Shown here: positions 49,609-57,858 of the stretch, piece after piece
Numbering within the stretch: position 1 is the first letter of the stretch
Layout of the letters: each line of letters opens with the position of its first letter
Assembly: GCA_963734015.1 (NCBI GenBank)
Contig: CAVTFG010000016.1
Location: forward strand, 62,001-126,000
DNA: 64,000 bases
Direction: 5' to 3'
Source: JALZKA01 sp963734015
Lineage (GTDB): Bacteria; Actinomycetota; Thermoleophilia; Solirubrobacterales; 70-9
Notes under the pieces: generated by a model
What the model saw: the letters and a program-made list of their open reading frames with translations, nothing else
Told to the model about the DNA's origin: nothing
Database searches by the model: none
Position numbers and translations under genes: made by a program

Positions 49609-50376
49609 GTGATCTTCGACGTCTCCGAGGCCGAGTTCGAGACCCGGGTGATCGAGCGCTCGCGCGAGGTCCCCGTCGTCGTGGACTTCTGGGCCGAATG
49701 GTGCGGCCCGTGCCGCCAATTGGGGCCCGCGCTCGAGTCCGCGGTGCGCGCCCGCGGCGGCGAGGTCGAGCTCGCCAAGGTCGACGTGGACTCGAACCAG
49801 ATGCTCGCCCAGGCGTTCGGCATCCAGGGGATCCCGGCGGTGAAGGCCTTTCGCGACGCCAAGGTCGCCAACGAGTTCACGGGCGCCGTCCCGCCCGCCC
49901 GGATCGAGCAGTTCCTCGACACGCTGGTCCCGTCGGAGGCCGACAGGCTCGTCGCGGGCGGCGACGAGGCATCCCTGCGCGCCGCCCTTGCGAAGGACCC
50001 GCGCCACGCCCCTGCGGCCGTCGCCCTCGGGCGGCTCCTGATCGCGCGGGGCGACGGCGACGAGGCCGAGGGCGTCCTGGCCGACCACGCCCAGTCCGAC
50101 TTCCTGGCCGGCGGGCTCCTGGCCCGGCTGGAGCTGGAGCGTGCGGCGTCCGGAAACGGCGACGGCTCGGCGGCGCCCCTGAGCGGGTTCGCAGCCTGGG
50201 ACGGCGGGAATCCCGGCGATGCTCTGGAGCACCTGCAGGCGGCGATCGCGGGCGAGGACGATCCGGACCGCCGCGACCTCCTCCGCCGCGTCATGGTCGC
50301 CATCTTCACCGAGCTCGGCCCCGAGCACCCACTCGCCGCCGAGCACCGCCGCCGCCTCGCCGCGGCCCTCAACTGA
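49609..50376 (+). CDS. Thioredoxin domain protein with C-terminal TPR region (CnoX/YbbN-like)
   Basis: 255 codons from GTG. The thioredoxin domain (1-105) has the active site WCGPC and cis-Pro in GIQGIPAVKAF. A helical TPR-like region follows (about 125-250). CnoX-type proteins combine holdase and redox roles; unlike E. coli CnoX, the CXXC is intact here. The next gene is a CcdA-type electron carrier, suggesting a reducing pathway, although no signal peptide is seen and the domain is cytosolic. Confidence 0.9.
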   Translation: MIFDVSEAEFETRVIERSREVPVVVDFWAEWCGPCRQLGPALESAVRARGGEVELAKVDVDSNQMLAQAFGIQGIPAVKAFRDAKVANEFTGAVPPARIEQFLDTLVPSEADRLVAGGDEASLRAALAKDPRHAPAAVALGRLLIARGDGDEAEGVLADHAQSDFLAGGLLARLELERAASGNGDGSAAPLSGFAAWDGGNPGDALEHLQAAIAGEDDPDRRDLLRRVMVAIFTELGPEHPLAAEHRRRLAAALN

Positions 50377-50395
50377 ACCAACTCCGGCCGAGGCC

Positions 50396-51127
50396 TTGAC
50401 CGATCCCATCTCCGGCGCCGACGTCCCGGTCGCGTTCATCGCGGGGCTCGTGTCGTTCATCTCGCCGTGTGTCCTGCCGCTCGTACCGGGCTACCTCTCC
50501 GCGATCACGGGATTCAGCCCGGATGAGCTCTCCGATGCCGACTGGCGCCACGTCCTGCAGCCCAGCCTGCTGTTCATCGCCTCGTTCTCCGCGATCTTCA
50601 TCCTCCTCGGGCTGACCGCGACTGCGCTCGGCAGCGAGCTGCGCGAGAACCAGGAGCTCCTGACGGACATCGGCGCCGTCCTCCTCATCCTCATGGGCCT
50701 CCTGTTCATCGGGACGATGTTCATCGACCGGCTGAACCGGGAGTTCCGGGTCGAGGCGCTCTTGTCCCGGGCCGGCCGCGGCGGACCGATCGTCGCCGGC
50801 GCCGCCTTCTCGATCGCATGGACGCCGTGCACCGGGCCCGCGCTGGGCGGAGTGCTCACCCTCGCCGGGATCCAGGGCGAGACGCTCTACGGCGCCTTCC
50901 TGCTGGCCGTCTACTCACTCGGGCTCGGGCTGCCCTTCCTGTTGACCGCGGTGGCCTTCTCGCGGGCGACCAGCGCGTTCGCGGTGATCAAGCGCCATTA
51001 CCGCCTGATCGTCGCCGGCGGCGGCGCGATCCTGATCGCGATGGGCGTCCTGATCCTCAGCGGCGGCTTCACCGACCTGAATCGCTGGGCGCTCGACGTC
51101 ACGAACGACCTGGGCCTGAACCTCTAG
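50396..51127 (+). CDS. ccdA: Cytochrome c biogenesis/thiol-disulfide transporter CcdA (DsbD family)
   Basis: 243 codons from TTG 50396, 19 bases after the thioredoxin gene. There are six hydrophobic helices; the redox cysteines are in helix 1 (FISPCVLPLVPGYL) and helix 4 (SIAWTPCTGPALGG), with the paired prolines of the family. It moves reducing equivalents from cytoplasmic thioredoxin across the membrane. Confidence 0.9.
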   Translation: MTDPISGADVPVAFIAGLVSFISPCVLPLVPGYLSAITGFSPDELSDADWRHVLQPSLLFIASFSAIFILLGLTATALGSELRENQELLTDIGAVLLILMGLLFIGTMFIDRLNREFRVEALLSRAGRGGPIVAGAAFSIAWTPCTGPALGGVLTLAGIQGETLYGAFLLAVYSLGLGLPFLLTAVAFSRATSAFAVIKRHYRLIVAGGGAILIAMGVLILSGGFTDLNRWALDVTNDLGLNL

Positions 51128-51143
51128 ACAGCCGCCTCAACGA

Positions 51144-51182
51144 CAGCGGGGCTCGGCTTCGCCCTCCGGGCTCCGCCTCACA
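51144..51182. repeat. Dispersed GC-rich intergenic repeat, copy B
   Basis: It runs from CAGCGGGGCTCGGCTTCG to CTCCGCCTCACA and matches 38165-38205 apart from shuffled TTCG/CTCCG units. It runs into the stop codon of the minus-strand gene at 51178. Confidence 0.45.
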
Positions 51183-51471
51183 CCGGGTATCCCCCACCCC
51201 GCTCCGGCGGGGCTCCGACCTCGACCGGCTCGCCGACGGCCTCGACCTCCTCGATGTCCTCGTCGTCCGAGTTGCCGGAGCAGACGATCCGGAACCGGCC
51301 CGTGGCGATCGCCGGGTCGCCGATCAGCGGCAGGCCGCGGATCTGGTCCCAGCCGAGGCGCTCGATCTCGAACGGGTTCATCCGCACCTCCGACGCCGGG
51401 AACTCGCACTCGGCGTTGTGCGTGTCGATCGCCTTCGAGATCGCCTCGAGGTTCTTGGCCTCAGAGCTCAT
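51178..51471 (-). CDS. Conserved-looking small protein of unknown function
   Basis: 97 codons from ATG 51471 (MSSEAKNLEAISKAIDTHN). It contains VRMNPFEIERLGWDQIRGLP, then RFRIVCSGN and a Glu/Asp/Val-rich end. No family is recognised. The start is supported by a TATCAT element 6 nt upstream; the in-frame extension to 51540 is rejected. Confidence 0.7.
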   Translation of the reverse strand: MSSEAKNLEAISKAIDTHNAECEFPASEVRMNPFEIERLGWDQIRGLPLIGDPAIATGRFRIVCSGNSDDEDIEEVEAVGEPVEVGAPPERGGGYPV

Positions 51472-51477
51472 GCCCTG

Positions 51478-51483
51478 ATGATA
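51478..51483 (-). promoter_or_regulatory. Leaderless-type -10 element
   Basis: On the minus strand TATCAT ends 6 nt before ATG 51471. Confidence 0.5.
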
Positions 51484-51539
51484 GGCGTGGACGCGCCCCG
51501 CGGATTTGCGTGGGAGCAGACATTTGCCATGATCAGCCA

Positions 51540-52976
51540 ATGGCTTCGGGCGATCGACTCACGGGTCTGGACTCATCCTTCCTGCACCTCGAGGACGGGC
51601 CCGCTCACATGCATGTGGCGTCCACCCTCGTCTTCGAGGGCCCCGCGCCGGACTACATCGAGTTCCGCGAGCACATCCGCTCGCGGCTGCACCTGGTGCC
51701 CCGGTTTCGCCAAAAGCTGCGCTTCGTGCCCTATGGCCAGGGGCGGCCGGTCTGGGTGGACGACCCGCAGTTCAACCTCGACTACCACGTGCGGCACACA
51801 GCCCTCCCGGAGCCCGGGTCCGAGCAGCAGCTGCGCACGCTCGCCGCCCGCGTGTTCTCCCAGCGCCTCGACCGCTCGAAGCCGGTTTGGGAGCTCTGGC
51901 TGGTCGACGGGCTGTCCGGCGGGCGGTTCGCGATCGTCGGCAAGAGCCACCACTGTCTGGTCGACGGCGTCTCCGGAATGGACATCACGACCGTCCTGTT
52001 CGACGCCGAGCCGGAGCCGCCGGCCCAACCCGAGCCCGAGCCGTGGGCGCCCGGCCCGGAGCCGTCGGACACCCAGGTCCTCGGGCGTGCCCTGATCGAC
52101 CGGGCGACGACGCCGGGCGAGGCGGTGCGCGGCGTGCGAGCCCTGTTCCGCGCGCCGCGGCAGGTCGCCGGAGCCGTCGTCGACGGCCTCGAATCGATGG
52201 GAGCGCTCGCCCGCGCCGGCATCTCGGCGCCCGCGTCGCCGTTCAACGTGGAGATCAGCCCGTACCGGCGCTTCGCGTGGGTCGAGGCGGACCTCGACGG
52301 GTTCAAGCGGATCAAGGCGGCCGGCGGCGGCACTGTGAACGACGTCGTGCTCGCCGCCGTCGCCGGCGCGCTCGGCCGGTACCTGCGCGCCCGCGGCCAC
52401 GCCACCGCCGACCTCGAGCTCAAGGCGATGGTGCCGATCAGCGTGCGCACGACCGACGAGCACGGCGACCTGGGCAACCGGGTGAGCGCCATGTACGCCC
52501 CGCTGCCCGTGGGCGTCGAGGATCCGGCGGAGCGCCTGCGCGCGGTGAGCGAGTCCATGGGCGACCTCAAGGAGTCGAAGCAGGCGGTCGGCGCGTCGAT
52601 CCTCACGGGGCTCGCGGACTTCGCCCCGCCGACGATCCTCGGCCAGGCGGGCCGCATGCAGTCGCGCCAGCGCTTCTTCAACATGGTCGTGACCAACGTC
52701 CCCGGCCCCCAGTTCCCCCTGTACCTGATGGGCCGCGAGCTCCAGGCCGTGTTCCCGATGGTTCCGCTGGCCAAGCGGCAGGCGGTCTGCTTCGGGATCA
52801 TGAGCTACAACGGCCAGATCGACTTCGGGCTGATCGGCGACTACGACGCGATGGCCGACATCGACTCGCTCGCCCGTGATCTCAGCGAGTCGATCGCGGA
52901 GCTCCTGGCCCTGGCCCCGGCCGGTAAGCCCATGTCGCGCCTCGAACGCGCCACCCAGGTCTCCGAGACGCGGTGA
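51540..52976 (+). CDS. Wax ester synthase/diacylglycerol acyltransferase (WS/DGAT) family protein
   Basis: 478 codons from ATG 51540 (MASGDRLTGLDSSFLHLED). The catalytic HHxxxDG is HHCLVDG at residues 137-143. The C-terminal half has TVNDVVLAAVAGALGRYL and the NVPGP motif. It makes triacylglycerol or wax esters as storage lipid. Overlap with the next gene (GTGA) suggests an operon. Confidence 0.93.
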   Translation: MASGDRLTGLDSSFLHLEDGPAHMHVASTLVFEGPAPDYIEFREHIRSRLHLVPRFRQKLRFVPYGQGRPVWVDDPQFNLDYHVRHTALPEPGSEQQLRTLAARVFSQRLDRSKPVWELWLVDGLSGGRFAIVGKSHHCLVDGVSGMDITTVLFDAEPEPPAQPEPEPWAPGPEPSDTQVLGRALIDRATTPGEAVRGVRALFRAPRQVAGAVVDGLESMGALARAGISAPASPFNVEISPYRRFAWVEADLDGFKRIKAAGGGTVNDVVLAAVAGALGRYLRARGHATADLELKAMVPISVRTTDEHGDLGNRVSAMYAPLPVGVEDPAERLRAVSESMGDLKESKQAVGASILTGLADFAPPTILGQAGRMQSRQRFFNMVVTNVPGPQFPLYLMGRELQAVFPMVPLAKRQAVCFGIMSYNGQIDFGLIGDYDAMADIDSLARDLSESIAELLALAPAGKPMSRLERATQVSETR

Positions 52977-53473
52977 GCCTGCGGATCCGCCCTGCAGCCT
53001 CCGGCGACGCCGAGGCGATCGCGGAGATCCACAACCAGGGCGTCGCCGAGCGCGTAGCCACGTTCCGCCCGGAGCCACGGGCGGTCGAGGACGTGCGCGC
53101 CCAAATGGCGAGCGGGCGGCCGCTCCTGATCGCCGAGCATGAGGGCAGGGTCGTCGGCTGGGCCGGCGTCGGCCCCTACGACGACGCCGCCCCCTGGTAC
53201 GCCGGCGTCGGCGAGGCGACCGTCTACGTCGCCGCGGCGGCCCGGGGCTCCGGCGCCGGGCGTGGGCTGCTCGAGGCCCTGGAGCGGGCCGCCGAGTCCG
53301 AGGGTCGCTACAAGCTGATCGCGAAGGTCTTCGACACCAACGAGCTCAGCCTGCGGCTGTTCGCGAGCCTGGGTTACGGCCGCGTCGGGGTTCACCGCCG
53401 CCACGGCCGGCTCGACGGCGAGTGGAAGGACGTCGTGCTGCTGGAGAAGCTGCTCGGCGACGCTGCGCGCTAG
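52973..53473 (+). CDS. GNAT acetyltransferase (phosphinothricin acetyltransferase-like)
   Basis: 166 codons from GTG, overlapping WS/DGAT. It opens LRIRPAASGDAEAIAEIHNQG. The acetyl-CoA loop is VAAAARGSGAGRGLLEAL, followed by FDTNELSLRLFASLGY and the GRLDGEWKDVVLLEKLL end typical of PAT/MnaT enzymes. It probably acetylates an amino acid or toxic analogue. Confidence 0.88.
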   Translation: MSLRIRPAASGDAEAIAEIHNQGVAERVATFRPEPRAVEDVRAQMASGRPLLIAEHEGRVVGWAGVGPYDDAAPWYAGVGEATVYVAAAARGSGAGRGLLEALERAAESEGRYKLIAKVFDTNELSLRLFASLGYGRVGVHRRHGRLDGEWKDVVLLEKLLGDAAR

Positions 53474-53480
53474 CGACCCG

Positions 53481-56183
53481 CTACGTCCCCTGGCCCGGCT
53501 CGTGGAGCGGCGGTGCGCTGCACGGCGCCGGCGTTCCCGAGTACGGCACCGGCCACGGCGGCATGTCCATGGGGCCCGGCGCCTCCGAGACGCAGGCGTC
53601 GTAGACGCCCTGGCCGAGCAGGAAGGGGATCGCAAGCTGCTGAGCGGCCGGGCTCGTCGCCGCGGGCTCGTGCGGGTCGAGCCCGTCGTTCTCCTCCGTC
53701 GTGGTGGCATCGACCGGGGCAATGTTCCAGTCGAGGTTCGGGTTCGTGCCGACGAAGCCGGCGCCGCCCGGGCCCGCTCGGATCACTCCGGTATCGATGG
53801 TGAACAGGCTGGCGTTCGTTTCGAAGCCGCCGGGAACGTTGAGATCGGTCGAGTCGATCAGCGCCTGGGCCGGCGTGTAGAAGGGCTTCGCGACGTCGCT
53901 GAAGAGGTACTCGCGCGAGTTGAGGCGCTCGGTCGTGACGGTCGGGGTCCGTACCGCGGCGCCGAGCGACCGCCCCAGGGTCTCGGTCTGGACGTTCGCG
54001 ACCTGGTGATCGCCGAAGGCCTCATGAAGCATCACCTGGTGCTCGGGGGCGCCGAAGCGGCCGTCGAGAATCCCGTGGACGTACGCGCTGGGCTCGCCGC
54101 GGTCCCAGAGGAGCTGTAGCGCCGAGATCCCGACCTGGCGCGCGAGCTCGTCCGGGTACGCGCCGTAGATCGCCGGCAGGAACTGGTTGAACTGGGTCGA
54201 GCGCGACAGCAGGGTGGTGAAGCCCATGCCGGGCACGCTCAGCACCGCGCGCTCCCAGTCGGGCGCGACAGCCGTCGTCGCGCCGCCGAAGATGCCACCG
54301 AGCGAGACGCCGTAGTAGCCCAGCCCGGCCGTCGTGTCGTCGGGGTCGATGTCGAGGGCGGACTGGCCGCCGGGACCCTCGAACTCGGGCTCGGCGCCGA
54401 GCCCGTCGGGAGCCGCCATCGCCCGCGCCAGATAGAGCGCGTTGATGTAGCCCTGCTGGGAGCGGTCCGGTAGCGCCGAGAAGAGCGAAAGGTCGCGCTT
54501 CAGGCCGATCATGTTCAACAGGTAGGTGGTCAGGTCGTTCCCCGGGTAGGGGTCGCCCGTGATCGGGTCCACCGCGGAGAGCCCGATCCAGTCGCTTCCG
54601 CAGGCGACGCCCTCCAGAGAAGCCGGGAACAGCCCCAGCTGCTCGACGATGCGGTGGTTCTGGAGTAGTCCGTGGCCGAAGTAGATCCCGGGCATCCCGG
54701 TGGCCATCTCGTCCGCGCCCTTGGCCGTCCGCGGGATCACGCAGGTGAACGGCGCCTCCCAGGTCGCATCGCCGTTCTGGGAGGGTGTCTCGGATCCGCC
54801 GTCGTAGTGCAGGCGCGACCCGGCGGCGCACGGTGTGTTCGGGTCAACCGGGTTGTAGGCGGCTCCCGGCGCGTCCATGTAGCAGGGGACCGTGATCGTC
54901 CCGGTGACCTTCTTGAAGCCGTAGTTGCTCTCCGGGGTCGGCGAGTCGAGCGTGCACTCGGGTCCGCCGTCGGAGTCGCACGGCAGGTACTCGGTCTCGC
55001 CGGTGACCGTGACCGGCGGGGAAACGCCCTGGACCTCACCGTCGTCGAGGTCGGTGTCGCCGAGCTGGGCGAAGGCGTCGTCGCGCATCGCGACGAGGCG
55101 CCCGGTCAGGTTCGCCTGGCTGGCGACCGTGAACTCCCACGCGACGTGGAGGTTCCCGCGCTCGATGCCGGCCTCGCCCAGCTCGTCGAAGATCCGCTCC
55201 ATCTCGGGACGGCGCGCCTCGACCGCCGCGTTGTCGGTCCCCAAGCGCTCCCGGTAGGCCCTGAAGACGCGGTTCGGCCGCAGCCGCTCGCCCGACTCCG
55301 AGCGCAGGTTGCGGAGCGCGACGATGTAGCGGGTGCCGTAGTCAAGCGCGACCGCCGGGTGGATCAGCAGGGCGCGGTCGCCGGGCGCGTCCGGGACCAT
55401 GTCGACCTCGGCCCAGATCGGGTGCCGCTCGCCGCTGTCGGCGTTGATCAGGACGACCCGCTGGCCGGGGTTGTCGTAGGCGCCGATGTTCACCTGGGGC
55501 ACCAGGCGGTTCGCCCTGAACGCCGCCGGGTCCTCGATCCCGGGAACCCGGGCCATGATCGTGTTGTTGGGCGAGAAGCCGTCATTGCGGTTGAACTCGG
55601 GCGTGAAGGCGGAGAGGCCGTCGACGTTCACGGGCATGGACTCCTGGGCGAGGTCGACGCGGAGCTCCGTGGGCGTCGAGGGGTCCGGCCTCGTGAAGTA
55701 GTCGTTCGGAAACGGCAGCAGGCAATGGGCGCGGTCGATCGGGTCGCAGCGATCCGCATCGGGAGCCTCGACGTGGATCTCGCACCGCGACGGGTCGCGC
55801 TTGAGCCGCGCCCGGTCGGTCGCCGTGCGCCGCTTCCCCCTGGACTCGTACGTGCCCCGCAGCGTGATCGTCTGGGTCCCGCAGGAGCCGAGCATGCGCT
55901 CGCCGCGGTTGCTGAGCGGGAGGCCGAGCCGCTTCCTGCTCCCGCTCGAGAGCCGCACGCGCCTGCTCGCGGAGACCGCCTTCCCCCCTTGGCGCGCCCC
56001 CAGCTTCACGGTCACCCTGCGGTTCGCCCTCACCTTGACCGCCAGCCGTCCCGAATCGAGGACCGCGGCCTGCGACTTGCTCGTGACGGCCACCTTGACG
56101 TCGGCAGCCTTCGCGCGTGCGGGCGACCCGGCCGCTCCCAGGCTCAGCAGGACCGCGAGGGCGAGGAGGATCGCGGCCTTGAT
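53481..56183 (-). CDS. Large secreted lipase-like protein (virulence-factor lipase N-domain type)
   Basis: About 900 residues. The catalytic half has the nucleophile elbow YGVSLGGIFGG; the first part has FPNDYFTRPDP and a Lys/Arg-rich region. From the first canonical start (GTG 56093) no export signal is present, but the open frame extends 30 codons upstream through a clear signal peptide (ILLALAVLLSLGAAGSPARA). The best start there is ATC 56183, with AGGAG exactly 5 nt upstream; there is no ATG, GTG or TTG. Cysteine pairs suit an extracellular protein. The substrate is unknown. It resembles secreted lipases rather than typical esterases. Confidence 0.75.
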   Translation of the reverse strand: MKAAILLALAVLLSLGAAGSPARAKAADVKVAVTSKSQAAVLDSGRLAVKVRANRRVTVKLGARQGGKAVSASRRVRLSSGSRKRLGLPLSNRGERMLGSCGTQTITLRGTYESRGKRRTATDRARLKRDPSRCEIHVEAPDADRCDPIDRAHCLLPFPNDYFTRPDPSTPTELRVDLAQESMPVNVDGLSAFTPEFNRNDGFSPNNTIMARVPGIEDPAAFRANRLVPQVNIGAYDNPGQRVVLINADSGERHPIWAEVDMVPDAPGDRALLIHPAVALDYGTRYIVALRNLRSESGERLRPNRVFRAYRERLGTDNAAVEARRPEMERIFDELGEAGIERGNLHVAWEFTVASQANLTGRLVAMRDDAFAQLGDTDLDDGEVQGVSPPVTVTGETEYLPCDSDGGPECTLDSPTPESNYGFKKVTGTITVPCYMDAPGAAYNPVDPNTPCAAGSRLHYDGGSETPSQNGDATWEAPFTCVIPRTAKGADEMATGMPGIYFGHGLLQNHRIVEQLGLFPASLEGVACGSDWIGLSAVDPITGDPYPGNDLTTYLLNMIGLKRDLSLFSALPDRSQQGYINALYLARAMAAPDGLGAEPEFEGPGGQSALDIDPDDTTAGLGYYGVSLGGIFGGATTAVAPDWERAVLSVPGMGFTTLLSRSTQFNQFLPAIYGAYPDELARQVGISALQLLWDRGEPSAYVHGILDGRFGAPEHQVMLHEAFGDHQVANVQTETLGRSLGAAVRTPTVTTERLNSREYLFSDVAKPFYTPAQALIDSTDLNVPGGFETNASLFTIDTGVIRAGPGGAGFVGTNPNLDWNIAPVDATTTEENDGLDPHEPAATSPAAQQLAIPFLLGQGVYDACVSEAPGPMDMPPWPVPYSGTPAPCSAPPLHEPGQGT

Positions 56184-56191
56184 GGCCGCTC

Positions 56192-56650
56192 CTAGAGCCC
56201 GAGGTCCCGCAGGAACTTCGGCTTGTAGCGGCCGAGCAGCACGAACTCGGGCGCGTGGAGCGGCTCCTCGCCCTCCGCGGCCTCCTGGCGCTCGTGCGCG
56301 AGGCGCTCGGCCTCCAAGGCCTCGGGCGTGTCGGGCATGGGCTCGTCGGCGTCCTTCCAGGCCTCGGCGGCCGGATGCCAGCGCGTCGCCCGGACGGTCC
56401 CCTCGAGCCCCTCGTCGGCGAGCAGCTCCCGCACCACCCGCTCGGCCTCCGCGCAGCTCTCGCGGGTGTGCGCGTAGAGGAACAGGTGCGATCCGTCGCG
56501 GGTGACGATCACGCGCGTCCCCAGGCGATCGCGGGCGTCATCGTCCAGATCCAGCGCCTTGAGCCGCTCCCCGAGCGAAAGGCTGTGGCCCTCCTCGGAG
56601 AGCTCGACCTCCACCCGGTACTCGTCCTGAAGCGCTCCGTCGCCGGTCAT
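56192..56650 (-). CDS. Conserved-looking cytosolic protein of unknown function
   Basis: 152 codons from ATG. An alpha/beta N-terminal half (YRVEVELSEEGHSLSLGERL, VIVTRDGSHLFLYAHT) is followed by a Glu-rich helix and a conserved-looking end LLGRYKPKFLRDLGL. No family is recognised. Its stop codon TAG is the start of the AGGAG used by the lipase gene. Confidence 0.75.
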   Translation of the reverse strand: MTGDGALQDEYRVEVELSEEGHSLSLGERLKALDLDDDARDRLGTRVIVTRDGSHLFLYAHTRESCAEAERVVRELLADEGLEGTVRATRWHPAAEAWKDADEPMPDTPEALEAERLAHERQEAAEGEEPLHAPEFVLLGRYKPKFLRDLGL

Positions 56651-56699
56651 GCGGCGCCCAGGCTACTACGCGAGCGTGGCGCAGCCACGTGCCTGCGGC

Positions 56700-56705
56700 T
56701 AGCGT
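56700..56705 (+). promoter_or_regulatory. Leaderless-type -10 element of the GH3 gene
   Basis: TAGCGT ends 7 nt before GTG 56713. Confidence 0.5.
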
Positions 56706-56712
56706 GAGGCCG

Positions 56713-57858
56713 GTGACGACGACCCCCGAGGCGCGAAGACGGCGGATTGCGCTGGGAGCGATCGCCACCCTCGCAGCTCTCGCGGGTGTCCTCGTGGGAG
56801 TCCAGGCGGGCGACGACGCCAGCCGAACGGCCGCCGAGCCGGGTTTCTGCGATCCGCCGCACCCGCTGGCGCGCGCCGCCGGCCAGGGCGTGATGGTGCG
56901 CATGGCGGGGCGCGCGACGGATGACCTTCTCGCGCAGGCCCGCGACGGAGAGATCGGCGGAGTCATCCTGTTCCCGCCCTCCGACATCGCCGGCGACCGG
57001 CTCGCGGCGGAGCTCAAGCGGCTCCAGGCGGCGGCGCGCGAGGGCGGCTACCCGCGGCTCCTGGTGGCGATCGACCAGGAGGGCGGGATCGTCGAGCGCC
57101 TGCCGGCGCTGCCGCCGCAGCTCTCGCCGTACACCCTCGCCCAGAACGACGATCGCCAGGCCGCTGTGCTGGAGGGACGCGCGACCGGATTCCAGCTCCG
57201 CGAGATCGGGATCGACGTCAACCTGGCGCCGGTCCTGGACGTGCCGGTTTCCGAAGAGCAGTTCATGGCGCCGCGCGCGTTCGGGTCGACGCCGGAGCAG
57301 GTGTCGCGCCTGGCGCTCGCGTTCGCGTCGGGGCAGCGGCGCGAGGGCGTCGCCGCCACCGGGAAGCACTTCCCCGGGCTCGGCAGGGCGGTTGAGAACA
57401 CGGACTTCGCGCCGACACAAATCGCCACCTCACGCGCCGGCCTGCGGGCGGACATGGCGCCGTTCCGCGCCGCGACCGAGCATGGGATCGAGCTGATCAT
57501 GCTCTCGTCCGCCGCCTATCCGGCGCTCGATGGGCGCCGACCGGCGGTCCTGTCCCCCGCGATCGCGACCGACCTGGTGCGCAACGGCCTGGGCTTCGAG
57601 GGAGTCACGATCAGCGACGATCTGCTGGCGCCGGGCATCGCCGCCTCCTACCCCCGTCGCGAGGCCGCGGTGCTCGCCTCGGCGGCCGGGATCGACGTCC
57701 TGCTGTTCGCGGCCCGTGACGCTCCGGGGATCGCCTCCGGGCTCCTGGCAGCGGTCCAGTCCGGCGAGCTCGAGGAGTCACGGCTGCGCGCGTCCTGTGC
57801 GCGGATCGTGGAGCTCAAGGAGCGGCTGGCGACCGGCGAGCCGCTCAGCGCAGGCTGA
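56713..57858 (+). CDS. Glycoside hydrolase family 3 beta-N-acetylhexosaminidase (NagZ-like), membrane-anchored
   Basis: 381 codons from GTG. A basic start and one membrane helix (about residues 10-31) anchor the GH3 barrel. The barrel has AIDQEGG, KHFPGLG (the NagZ dyad segment has only partial similarity, continuing GRAVENTD) and the nucleophile Asp in VTISDDLLAPG. It likely trims GlcNAc from muropeptides outside the membrane. Confidence 0.88.
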   Translation: MTTTPEARRRRIALGAIATLAALAGVLVGVQAGDDASRTAAEPGFCDPPHPLARAAGQGVMVRMAGRATDDLLAQARDGEIGGVILFPPSDIAGDRLAAELKRLQAAAREGGYPRLLVAIDQEGGIVERLPALPPQLSPYTLAQNDDRQAAVLEGRATGFQLREIGIDVNLAPVLDVPVSEEQFMAPRAFGSTPEQVSRLALAFASGQRREGVAATGKHFPGLGRAVENTDFAPTQIATSRAGLRADMAPFRAATEHGIELIMLSSAAYPALDGRRPAVLSPAIATDLVRNGLGFEGVTISDDLLAPGIAASYPRREAAVLASAAGIDVLLFAARDAPGIASGLLAAVQSGELEESRLRASCARIVELKERLATGEPLSAG

